In this document: piece after piece, positions 1-7,236 of the stretch
Position numbering within the stretch: the first letter of the stretch is position 1
Layout of the letters: each line of letters begins with the position of its first letter
NCBI RefSeq assembly: GCF_003443675.1
Contig: NZ_CP031963.1
Location: 3,061,501 to 3,125,500, forward strand
From: Aquimarina sp. BL5
GTDB taxonomy: Bacteria; Bacteroidota; Bacteroidia; Flavobacteriales; Flavobacteriaceae
Length of the DNA: 64,000 nucleotides
Reading direction: 5' to 3'
Made by a program: the position numbers and the translations under genes
The notes under the pieces: model-generated
The model's input: only the letters and a program-made list of their open reading frames with translations
The model's database searches: none
What the model was told of the DNA's origin: nothing

Positions 1-2486
1 CCTCCGGTTTCATACACTTTGGTTATAAATGATGCTCTAAGCATTCCAGCTGCTTTACTCTCTAATGTTGGTTTCATAGAAAAATTCACTTTTCCTTCCG
101 AAGAAAGTTTACCTCTAAATACTTCTTGTTCATCTGTCCCAAATCTCCTTGATGGATCATCAAAGATATATCCAGGAAATGTCTTAAAACTGGTCCTCTT
201 CGGGCTAAAACGCGCATTAATATCGGTCTGAAGACTCTTAGCTACAGCGCCATGCAGCCATAGTACTTCTAAATCACCTGTTATACTCTTATTTGCTCCT
301 AGTACTTCATCATCAAAATTTGCTTTGATCTTAAGGCGATTGGGTTTAATCGTTTCAATTTTTAATGATTTAGCAAAGCTTGCTCCACCAACATTTACTT
401 TGGCCTGCCAGTTTCCGGTAGGTGCTTCATCAGAAGTTTCTACTATAAATTTATAGAAATTACCAATTCCTTCTGTCTTGGTCTCCTGATGTATTACTTT
501 TCCATAAGGATCTTTTAGTTCAAATTTAACTGGATGACCTTTTGGTAGTTTATTTGCATTATCATTAAGCATAAATGAAAGGAATAAAGTGTCTCCAGGG
601 CGCCAAACGCCTCGTTCTCCATAGATATATCCTTTAATTCCCTTTTGCAATCGTACTCCAGAAACATCAAATTTACTAACCGACAATGCATTACCATCAT
701 TCAGTTTAACATAAGTTTGTTGTTTGCCTGATGTAGCAATAGCAAAAAATGCAGGTTTATCAGCATCAAATCCTGACATACCTTGCGCATCTGTGGTAGC
801 AATTCCAATTTCTTGTTGCTGATAGTTATAAAAGGCAACTTTTACATTAGGAATTGGATTTGTGGTAAGGATATCATTAACTGTAACTGTATATGAATTA
901 TTTAATCCTTTTTTTATAATTACTCCCAGGTTGGAGGCCAATACATTTGCTGCAACCTTTTTATTTCTGTAAAACGAGTTGCTACAGGGATCGTCTCTTT
1001 CATTCCAATCATAATCATAATACTCATCATAGTAATATTGGGAACTATCCCAAAAGCTAGACTCCTCTTCTTCGTCATCATAATTCTCAGAAAGTTCATC
1101 AATAGAGGTTTCATCTGCAGCCGCTCCATCACATTTATACAGAGAATATACCTTCTTATATTTTAGTTCCACTCTATATATTGCTCCCGGATCGGGCGAA
1201 ATCAATTCTTTTAAATCAATAGCAAAAGCGTTCCATTTACTTAAATTTAACGAAGCATTCTCCTGAAGGTTAATTAGTTTTTTAGCAACTGGTCTCGCCA
1301 CGCTTCTTAAATTACTTGAGCCATCAAGATTATTATTCTGTAAAAATTGCAGCACATTATTCTCGAATACTTTAACCACCTGAACCTCTACTGCACGCAG
1401 GTTTATTGCTTCGAAATTAAACTTTAGATTCTCTGAAGTTGGCAGAATTACTCCGCTCTGCAATAATTTAACTTCTGGTTTAGGTTGCTGAAACGAAATG
1501 TTTTCGGAATAAGTATTCTTTAGCTTGTAGTTGTCGATACTTTTAATCCCTTCAAAAACAGTTACCTCTAATGTTCCTTTTAGTTCTTGTTTTGGATATA
1601 CTTTTAAATTCTGACCTTTTACTGTATATTTTAGATCTTTTGCTCCTGCGATTGTTACTAAACCATCGAAGTTTTGATTTTTTTTCAACGGATCTGAAAA
1701 ATTAATCTCTACATATTGCCCTTCAAAGTTAGAAACAGAAACACTAATTACAGAAAAATTATTCTTTCCTGGCACTTTTAGCACATCTTCTCCTTCTGTA
1801 TCTATATCAAATGATTTCCCTGACCATTTTATGGCTACTTCCGAGTCTTCTTCAAAACGCTGTATACTATCTATTCTAAAACTAAACTGACGGCTTTTAT
1901 CAAGTGATTCTCCAAAAGTAACTGGAACATTTTTACCTTTTTGTGTAGCCGTAATTAGCTGTTTTGCTGTATCAAAACTTAATTGATCGCTCGCAGAAAT
2001 TGTTCCACTAATATATTGCCAATCTTTACTATAAGATTGCAGGTTATCTGTAATTATAGAAAACTGTTGTTTTAATGTTTTAACGCTAAAAACAAAATTT
2101 CCATCCAGCTCATCCTTTAAATCTTTCACTAAACCATCTAAATTTAGAGTAAACGTGTATTCTGTATCTTCCTTAAAACCTTTTTCTGGTTGAAAAGCAA
2201 TTGTTTGATTATTTACAGCGAACACTCTTCCTTCTACACTTGGAGAAACCGAAAGTACTTTATTAGAAAGTTCTTGGTTATCATCCCAGCCTTCTACAGG
2301 TGTTTGTAAAACCACGTATACATTATCCAGAACCGAAATTACTCCAGTAGATACATCTGAAATATACTCTTGATATTTATTAAGTTCTGATGCATTTGCT
2401 TCGGCTATGGCTTTAGCATCTTTCTTTTTACAAGAAAAAACAAATACAATACAAAAGAAAAGATACGGGATACGTGATAATCGCAT
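1..2486 (-). CDS. Alpha-2-macroglobulin family lipoprotein (C-terminal part beyond window edge)
   Basis: The reading frame starts at ATG 2486 and stays open to base 1, so about 828 N-terminal residues of a protein that is usually about 1800 long are present. The N-terminus is a lipoprotein signal (hydrophobic stretch, then FVFSC followed by KKK). Around residue 622 is YGERGVWRPGD, the signature of the MG2 domain of bacterial alpha-2-macroglobulins, and the last visible residues (MLRASFITKVYE) fit the following macroglobulin domain. A very acidic, Tyr-rich stretch lies near residues 450-490. In this family the protein is an envelope-anchored trap for attacking proteases; whether the thioester CxEQ motif is present cannot be seen because that part lies outside the window. 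The family call is firm. The partner penicillin-binding protein PbpC, if any, is also outside. Confidence 0.9.
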   Translation of the reverse strand, partial: MRLSRIPYLFFCIVFVFSCKKKDAKAIAEANASELNKYQEYISDVSTGVISVLDNVYVVLQTPVEGWDDNQELSNKVLSVSPSVEGRVFAVNNQTIAFQPEKGFKEDTEYTFTLNLDGLVKDLKDELDGNFVFSVKTLKQQFSIITDNLQSYSKDWQYISGTISASDQLSFDTAKQLITATQKGKNVPVTFGESLDKSRQFSFRIDSIQRFEEDSEVAIKWSGKSFDIDTEGEDVLKVPGKNNFSVISVSVSNFEGQYVEINFSDPLKKNQNFDGLVTIAGAKDLKYTVKGQNLKVYPKQELKGTLEVTVFEGIKSIDNYKLKNTYSENISFQQPKPEVKLLQSGVILPTSENLKFNFEAINLRAVEVQVVKVFENNVLQFLQNNNLDGSSNLRSVARPVAKKLINLQENASLNLSKWNAFAIDLKELISPDPGAIYRVELKYKKVYSLYKCDGAAADETSIDELSENYDDEEEESSFWDSSQYYYDEYYDYDWNERDDPCSNSFYRNKKVAANVLASNLGVIIKKGLNNSYTVTVNDILTTNPIPNVKVAFYNYQQQEIGIATTDAQGMSGFDADKPAFFAIATSGKQQTYVKLNDGNALSVSKFDVSGVRLQKGIKGYIYGERGVWRPGDTLFLSFMLNDNANKLPKGHPVKFELKDPYGKVIHQETKTEGIGNFYKFIVETSDEAPTGNWQAKVNVGGASFAKSLKIETIKPNRLKIKANFDDEVLGANKSITGDLEVLWLHGAVAKSLQTDINARFSPKRTSFKTFPGYIFDDPSRRFGTDEQEVFRGKLSSEGKVNFSMKPTLESKAAGMLRASFITKVYETG

Positions 2487-2587
2487 ATTGAGTGAATTTA
2501 GTTGACCTCATAAATGTAAGACATTTTTAAATGCAGTTATCCCCTGAAAATAGTGAATTTTAAATTTTAATGGATAAATAGTATTAA

Positions 2588-2665
2588 TTATACTCAAAAC
2601 TCATCTTAAGTAATACTTTTCGGTCGAAAAACACTACTTAAGATGAGTTCTTAGATTTAGTATAA
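2588..2665. terminator. Large nested hairpin between two minus-strand genes
   Basis: A perfect 15-bp stem (2598-2612 with 2635-2649) encloses a smaller 6-bp stem (2617-2622 with 2625-2630). Further pairing of 2588-2594 with 2659-2665 extends the structure outward. It lies just downstream of the small exported protein gene (stop at 2733) and upstream of the alpha-2-macroglobulin gene. Its position fits a terminator, but no long T-run follows on the minus strand, so an mRNA-stability or cruciform element is also possible. Confidence 0.55.
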
Positions 2666-2732
2666 CTCTGTTTCTGGACGAGACAGTTTTTTATTTGATA
2701 AAAAATCGGATAACGTTCAGATTCTATTATAT

Positions 2733-3101
2733 CTAATTTATGATGTTGTTTATTACCCCTAAATCAAATAATCGTCTTCCTAAACTAGTGAATTCCTCTT
2801 TGGAAGTATAGGAAGAAATACTTGCAATAGATTTCATTTTATCAGTCATAGAAGTCATAACTTCATATCGCCAATACATTAATTGTGCTAGCGGTTTATT
2901 AGCTAAACTAATTTGTTGATTTTTCACATCAACCTCATCAATGCCTATACAAGTATTAAATACTGTATTTTCCTGAAACGAAAGGAACTTACTATTAATG
3001 TTTAATTCCACATCAGGGTCATTATCCACAATCTCTATAGATTGTACACTTAAACTATGTTGTAATCCAATTACAAAAAATACTGCGAATATCACTTTCA
3101 T
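2733..3101 (-). CDS. Small exported protein of unknown function
   Basis: A 122-residue protein with a probable N-terminal signal peptide (MKVIFAVFFVIGLQHSLS followed by a polar mature region). The mature part contains a single Cys (NTCIGI) and a C-terminal half predicted to be mainly helical. I do not recognise the family. The gene stands alone on the minus strand between the TIR gene and a strong hairpin, so it is probably transcribed by itself. The signal peptide and clean ATG start make it a plausible real gene; no function can be assigned. Confidence 0.6.
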   Translation of the reverse strand: MKVIFAVFFVIGLQHSLSVQSIEIVDNDPDVELNINSKFLSFQENTVFNTCIGIDEVDVKNQQISLANKPLAQLMYWRYEVMTSMTDKMKSIASISSYTSKEEFTSLGRRLFDLGVINNIIN

Positions 3102-3288
3102 AGTAATAGAACGCGATTCGCATACTTAATATCATTAAAAATATGTTAAAGTTATGGTTTTAACGTATTTTGATTTTTCTTAACAATTCATTAACAATCA
3201 AATGAAATGCACTTCATTTGCTGCCTATTTCCTGGATTCCATCACACTAGTCTAAAGAAAGAACTAGCTATAGATACAAAAATATATG

Positions 3289-4269
3289 TTATTTGATATC
3301 TTTATAAAAATCAATTAAAGCAATCCTACCTTGGAAAAACCGAAAGGTTAAGTGCATGATATTTCCTCCATTGTCCTCTAAAGTGATCGCTTTATTAAGT
3401 TCAAAATCGGATGGTTGATCTTTTCCGTCTTCAATTGCGATATTATCAGCATATAAACTCAACTTTTTATCAGGCTTCAAAATGGGTTCTACTTTACCCG
3501 AGATTCCAGGAATTTGACCCAATTTATTGATAATAACTGAACCTGAGTTATTGGATTTCTCAATAGTAACTTTAATATCTTCCTTAGGATTCATACTATG
3601 AAAAATTACAGCTGGATATTCTGAGTGCGCTATAAGAACGGTATATAGCTTCCTGGTCCGAATTACAAAATGTGCTAATCCGTTCTCATCCGTATAACCT
3701 TCCAGATAAGTAGAATTATTCGCTACCAGCACTACCTTTGCATGTGTAACCAATTGCTTTTTTTCATCTACTACTTTAATCGTAAAAATAAAAGGCTTAG
3801 GATTAATCATAGTAGAGAGTTTCGACCATCGATTTCTGAAAAATGTCTGATCCCTTTTTAACTTATTTTCGATAAGAACGGCTAATTCTTCAGGAGTCTT
3901 ATTTTCCAAATTAATATAACCGATTGTTTTAAGAATTCCAGGAATTTCTGTATTATCGAATCTAGCAGGTAATATATATTCTCTACTTTCCTGAAATGCT
4001 CTCGCTTGCATCGAAACTCTCTCATGATTTGTCCATAATTTTTTGTTATAAAAGCTGGATACAAACAGTACTGTATATCTTGCTTTATTTTGATAAATCT
4101 CTGACAAATACTCATACAAGTTTTTACCCCACAAATTAGCTTCCTCAAATAAATCATAAAACACTTTAACGCCTTTATTTTTCAAGCTATTTGCCACTTC
4201 CTCTACATATGCTCTATTCTCTCCTGCAAAAGATAAAGCAACATCATATTCATAACTTTTATTCTTCAT
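3289..4269 (-). CDS. TIR-domain protein with carboxypeptidase-regulatory-like and C-terminal accessory domains
   Basis: Numbered from ATG 4269 (a GTG lies one codon earlier). Residues 8-145 form a TIR domain, with the opening YDVALSFAGE, the box FYDLFEEANLWGKNL, and a W79-x3-E83 motif matching the position of the catalytic glutamate of NAD-cleaving TIR domains such as SARM1. Residues 150-235 look like a carboxypeptidase-regulatory (transthyretin-like) beta domain. The last 85 residues hold an IPGISGKVEPI...YADNIAI pattern that I recall as a recurrent C-terminal module in bacterial TIR and related effector proteins. No signal peptide or membrane segment is seen, so it should be cytosolic. A role in NAD-depleting antiphage defence is inferred from the family; no partner sensor gene lies beside it. 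The gene sits at the edge of a mobile-element scar, and a decayed copy of its 5' end occurs near 36.6 kb. Confidence 0.85.
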   Translation of the reverse strand: MKNKSYEYDVALSFAGENRAYVEEVANSLKNKGVKVFYDLFEEANLWGKNLYEYLSEIYQNKARYTVLFVSSFYNKKLWTNHERVSMQARAFQESREYILPARFDNTEIPGILKTIGYINLENKTPEELAVLIENKLKRDQTFFRNRWSKLSTMINPKPFIFTIKVVDEKKQLVTHAKVVLVANNSTYLEGYTDENGLAHFVIRTRKLYTVLIAHSEYPAVIFHSMNPKEDIKVTIEKSNNSGSVIINKLGQIPGISGKVEPILKPDKKLSLYADNIAIEDGKDQPSDFELNKAITLEDNGGNIMHLTFRFFQGRIALIDFYKDIK

Positions 4270-4420
4270 CACTGACTATTTTTTTAACCTAAAACTGACC
4301 AATTGAACTCCTTCAGGCTTCATCATTTCCTGCAAAACCATCTTTCGCATTTAGATAAATCTTGCTTTTTCGGTTGAATGAAGAAGTCCAAATGAGCTCA
4401 TTACAAAATTACTTTCTTTA

Positions 4421-4509
4421 TTTGGAATTATTCCATTTTTTATTGGAAATATTCCAACAAAAGTTTTACTTTTAAACCGTAAAAATCAATGTTTTTGGGA
4501 CCAAAGAAA
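4421..4509. promoter_or_regulatory. Copy A of an 89-bp control region with two 13-bp palindromes, ending in a radical SAM gene start relic
   Basis: This stretch matches 36703-36791 with only two mismatches and no gaps. It contains TGGAATTATTCCA (4423-4435, a perfect palindrome) and TGGAAATATTCCA (4444-4456), whose centres are 21 bp apart, about two helical turns. The right end is a relic of the first codons of the radical SAM gene (ATG at 4489 corresponds to the real start 36771), after which the sequence diverges. The TIR gene starts about 150 bp to the left, divergently oriented. The palindromes look like a tandem operator for a dimeric regulator; the regulator is unknown. Confidence 0.6.
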
Positions 4510-4550
4510 ATTATACACAAGAGAGTAGAAAAGAATGGTTATTATGGATG

Positions 4551-4577
4551 CCTGTCCTGAGCTATGTCGAAGGGTTT
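4551..4577. repeat. REP-like interspersed repeat
   Basis: The string around CTGTCCTGAGCTATGTCGAAGG resembles a short interspersed repeat that I recall from many flavobacterial genomes. It sits directly at the start of a decayed RAYT transposase, the enzyme class associated with REP sequences, which makes the assignment more likely. Only one clear copy is seen in this window. Confidence 0.4.
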
Positions 4578-4739
4578 GAACGAGCTAGTAAAAAGAAAGA
4601 AAATATAAATAAATATCAATTCTGGCAGCATTACTATAAACCAATAGAATTATGGAATATAGAAGAGATCAAGCAAAAGATCGATTATATACATAATAAT
4701 CTGGTAGAAAGTAGTTTTATTACGAACCCTATTGATTGA
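4569..4739 (+). pseudogene. C-terminal relic of a REP-associated tyrosine (RAYT/IS200-like) transposase
   Basis: The frame reads FERASKKK, then FWQHYYKPIELW, then KIDYIHNNLVE. These are C-terminal motifs of RAYT (Y1_Tnp) transposases, whose usual text is DYIHNNPVE. Only about 57 residues remain. The catalytic HUH motif and tyrosine region are absent, and the frame ends at NPID-stop. It is a dead fragment fused by chance to the preceding repeat. Confidence 0.75.
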
Positions 4740-4759
4740 AAATATTCATGTTCTATAAA

Positions 4760-5082
4760 TTTTTAGGACGAAACATGCTCATCGGTACCCGACAGAGTCG
4801 AGCACTAGCCTTACTCAGTCGAGGACGAGCCTTTAGATTAGCAAATAGAAAACATAAAGGAAGCTGCGGAGCTATTAAAAACTGTGGTTGAATTGTATAA
4901 TAATCAAAGACCACATATGAGTATAGGTAATTTGACTCCAAATCAAGTGCATCAAAACAATATAAAAATGGAAAAATTATGGAAAAATCCTATTATTGTA
5001 AACCAATAATAGGACTAAGTATAAGTTGTAAAACTATTTTAGGATTAACGTAAAATATGTAAACTTTTTTTAGGACGAAACA
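4760..5082. repeat. Sixteen-base direct repeats flanking the IS3-type fragment
   Basis: TTTTTAGGACGAAACA occurs at 4760-4775 and again at 5067-5082, both followed by a CTCAT string after 0-2 bases. The pair brackets the transposase tail. It is too long for an ordinary IS3 target duplication and may be part of a repeated palindromic element, because the words GGACGAG and GCACTAGC recur nearby (about 4802-4830, 5123 and 5173). Confidence 0.5.
4848..5009 (+). pseudogene. C-terminal fragment of an IS3-family transposase (integrase core OrfB)
   Basis: The frame encodes 53 residues to a TAA at 5007-5009. The core YNNQRPHMSIGNLTPNQVH is the end of the rve/integrase catalytic domain of IS3-type OrfB proteins. 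The catalytic DDE residues are lost apart from the end of the domain, and no start codon or OrfA is present. It is a remnant of a deleted insertion sequence. Confidence 0.8.
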
Positions 5083-5413
5083 CTCATACCGATTATCACA
5101 AACGGTACTAGCATGTATGCTAGCACTAGCGATCATTACGAGACGCTCGCGCCATCAGGGGATCACTCATTCTAGGACGAGCGGAGGCTCATCTCTTTTA
5201 TTCTTAATTGACTCCTTACAAAGCCTTTTCCTTTCTCGCTCCGAACTAAAAAATCACTCCTTTAGCACTAGAAAGGCAGTTTGATACCAGCTCCTGCAAG
5301 CAGATATCGGTAGGCCTGCTACCATCTTATTTTCAGTTACGAGAATCTCTCGATTCTCTCACAGCAAACTCCGCGTATTCTATGATTAAAACAAGCTTTT
5401 TTCAAATTATTTT
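5083..5413. other. Non-coding, repeat-rich stretch downstream of the IS110 transposase
   Basis: No convincing gene is present. The region has several short inverted repeats: CTAGCAT-GT-ATGCTAG near 5110, and GAGAATC (5341-5347) with GATTCTC (5352-5358) around a TCTC loop. The latter is well placed as a hairpin at the 3' side of the transposase gene. The base composition (more G and C) differs visibly from the surroundings, in keeping with imported or repeat DNA. One boundary of the IS110 element must lie here, but I cannot place it. Confidence 0.4.
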
Positions 5414-6403
5414 TTAAGCAAATTTCATTGTATCCACATATGGAGTTTGTCTATCAATTACTGCAAAAATGCGAGCTATTAACTTGTTTCTAATAATGTT
5501 AATTGTGCTCATTTTATTTTTACCTATTTCAATTCTTCTTTCATAGTATTTTTTCATCTCTGGATTATGTTGAATTGCTACCATTGAACACATATGAATC
5601 AATACTTTTATTTTTTTATTAGCGAGTTGTGAGACTTTATTACGTCCTTTTACACTTGTTCCTGATTGATAAGGGAAAGGAGCTACACCACAATATGATG
5701 CAAATTTTCGCCAGTTCTTAAATTTGGTAAAGTTTTCTGTAGCAATAATCATCGTTGTAACCATTTGCATTCCAACACCTTTAATACTTAAAATTAACTT
5801 TAAACTTTGTTTCAATGCCTCTTGACTTTTTATAACTTCCAAAATTTGATATTCAAGAGTCTTGATTTGTTTTGTTATGTAACGAATCATCTTTTCCTGG
5901 ACTTCAAAAATGATTTTAAAGTCTTTTGTTTTATATATGTTTTTTTGCTCACTTAGAGTACCCTTATAAGCGGCTCGTTGTTTTATTAGCTTAGCTTTAA
6001 GACTCATCAATGATTTCAATTGAGTAATGGATTTTGAGTAGCTTTTTGTTGGAGTTATTTCATCTTTTAATCGATAACCGTATAAAGCAATTCTTTTAGA
6101 ATCAATTACATCGTCTTTGCCTCTTGTGATTCCCATTGAACGCTTTATATCTAAAGCAGGTGCAATGTGATAATGGCATTCTTTATCTGTTAAAAACTCG
6201 GTTATTAAATGCGAATACATACCTGTATGTTCATACACAAAAAGCACATCTTCGATTTCATTTTTTGAACTTTTGACCCACAAATAAAAGTTCTGTAAAC
6301 CCTTCTTGCTATTACTAAATTGAGCATTTTTCTGATCTAAATGATTACATACATCAATGGTATTTTTACTAATATCAATACCAATTACATTTTTAAAATT
6401 CAT
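5414..6403 (-). CDS. IS110-family transposase (DEDD recombinase)
   Basis: At 329 residues it is normal length for the family. The N-terminal RuvC-like domain has D10 in GIDISK, E58 in YEHTG and the D98/D101 pair in KDDVIDSKRIA, giving the DEDD set. The C-terminal Transposase_20 domain has IKGVG (about 206-210), YCGVAP (about 236-241) and the SGTS motif at 246-249 that carries the catalytic serine in this family. Elements of this group recombine without terminal inverted repeats, guided by a bridge RNA encoded in a non-coding end. The reading frame is intact, with ATG at 6403, so it may be active. It lies directly downstream of the toxin/immunity end of the giant operon, a place where insertion and exchange are common. 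Confidence 0.93.
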   Translation of the reverse strand: MNFKNVIGIDISKNTIDVCNHLDQKNAQFSNSKKGLQNFYLWVKSSKNEIEDVLFVYEHTGMYSHLITEFLTDKECHYHIAPALDIKRSMGITRGKDDVIDSKRIALYGYRLKDEITPTKSYSKSITQLKSLMSLKAKLIKQRAAYKGTLSEQKNIYKTKDFKIIFEVQEKMIRYITKQIKTLEYQILEVIKSQEALKQSLKLILSIKGVGMQMVTTMIIATENFTKFKNWRKFASYCGVAPFPYQSGTSVKGRNKVSQLANKKIKVLIHMCSMVAIQHNPEMKKYYERRIEIGKNKMSTINIIRNKLIARIFAVIDRQTPYVDTMKFA

Positions 6404-6600
6404 AACTTTAATTTTAAGATAATAATTGAGTTACTTTAACTAAGACCTTTAATAAGGACAAACTAAAATTCTATATGGTTCTAAGTAACTTGAAAAAAGG
6501 ACGGAGACTAATACGCGGACTGGATCTTATAAATCTAGCGATCGGGAAAGTTCACTCCGTTCTTTTTAAATTTAATCATAAAATTATCTTGATACGAATC
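6404..6600 (-). ncRNA. Candidate IS110 bridge RNA region
   Basis: In the IS110 subgroup the bridge RNA is encoded in the non-coding end upstream of the transposase and on its strand, which is this interval. It contains a stem ACGGAG/CTCCGT (within 6499-6506 and 6555-6562) enclosing about 48 bases of less paired sequence, the kind of large internal loop expected for a target- or donor-binding loop. The location and stem are seen; the identity as a bridge RNA is inferred from the family, and the exact ends are unknown. Confidence 0.4.
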
Positions 6601-6621
6601 TAAAGGCCATCGGGTTTACAA

Positions 6622-7221
6622 TTACAAATCACTTTCAATTGAAATTCCTCTTATTTTTTTTTCTCCATTCACACAAAGTATTTTTCCATATTCTTTTACT
6701 AAAGACTTTAAAAAATCTTTGAACTGAAAAAACTCTCCTCCAACTATATCAGATTCGTAACAAACAGAATTTAAATCATTATTAAAAAAAACACTACTAC
6801 TAGGGATTTTCATTGAGTCTAAATAATCTTTAACATCTTCAATCAAATTTTTAACTATTTTTTCTGTGAGTGTTTCTTGGAAAGAAATAATATTAATTGA
6901 AGGCGCTGATTTCAAATACAGTTTATTTAGATCTTCAAAAGATAGTATTTTTTCAATTTTATCTTCTATTTTTTCTAATTCTATAGTATTAGGCAACAAT
7001 ACTAAAAACTCGCTTTTTTTGTTTTTTAATATTTTGAAATATAAAACATTTTCTATCACATAAAACTTTTCATCAATTTTTAAATATGGAACCTTACTTG
7101 GGTTTAATTTAAAATAGTACTTTATTTCGTTTATGCAATTGTCACTATATAAATCTTTGATAGTTTTTTCAGGTTCAGAATCAAATAATTTTTCTGTCTT
7201 TATTATTGCGTATTTTGTCAT
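6622..7221 (-). CDS. Putative immunity protein for the adjacent RHS toxin
   Basis: A 199-residue protein with no signal peptide and no membrane segment, rich in Lys, Glu, Ile and Asn. I do not recognise a family. Its start lies 15 bp after the stop of the RHS giant on the same strand, exactly where immunity genes of polymorphic toxins sit, and it is the last gene of the operon. A cytosolic location would fit protection of the producer against a toxin acting inside cells. The surrounding DNA looks even more AT-rich than the giant genes, which is common for exchanged toxin/immunity ends. The immunity role rests on position only. Confidence 0.6.
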   Translation of the reverse strand: MTKYAIIKTEKLFDSEPEKTIKDLYSDNCINEIKYYFKLNPSKVPYLKIDEKFYVIENVLYFKILKNKKSEFLVLLPNTIELEKIEDKIEKILSFEDLNKLYLKSAPSINIISFQETLTEKIVKNLIEDVKDYLDSMKIPSSSVFFNNDLNSVCYESDIVGGEFFQFKDFLKSLVKEYGKILCVNGEKKIRGISIESDL

Positions 7222-7236
7222 GTTAATTTTGTTTTA

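Noticed and set aside
3882..4157. A 91-codon frame inside the TIR gene on the same strand
   Set aside because: It is a different frame of the TIR coding sequence, which has clear family motifs.
4753..4941. A 62-codon minus-strand frame
   Set aside because: It is antisense to the IS3-type transposase fragment, which has recognisable motifs on the plus strand.
5083..5413. Possible protein remnant on the minus strand near the IS110 element
   Set aside because: Short matches such as AGLPISACRSWYQTAF looked protein-like, but stops interrupt the frame and I could not link it to any family.
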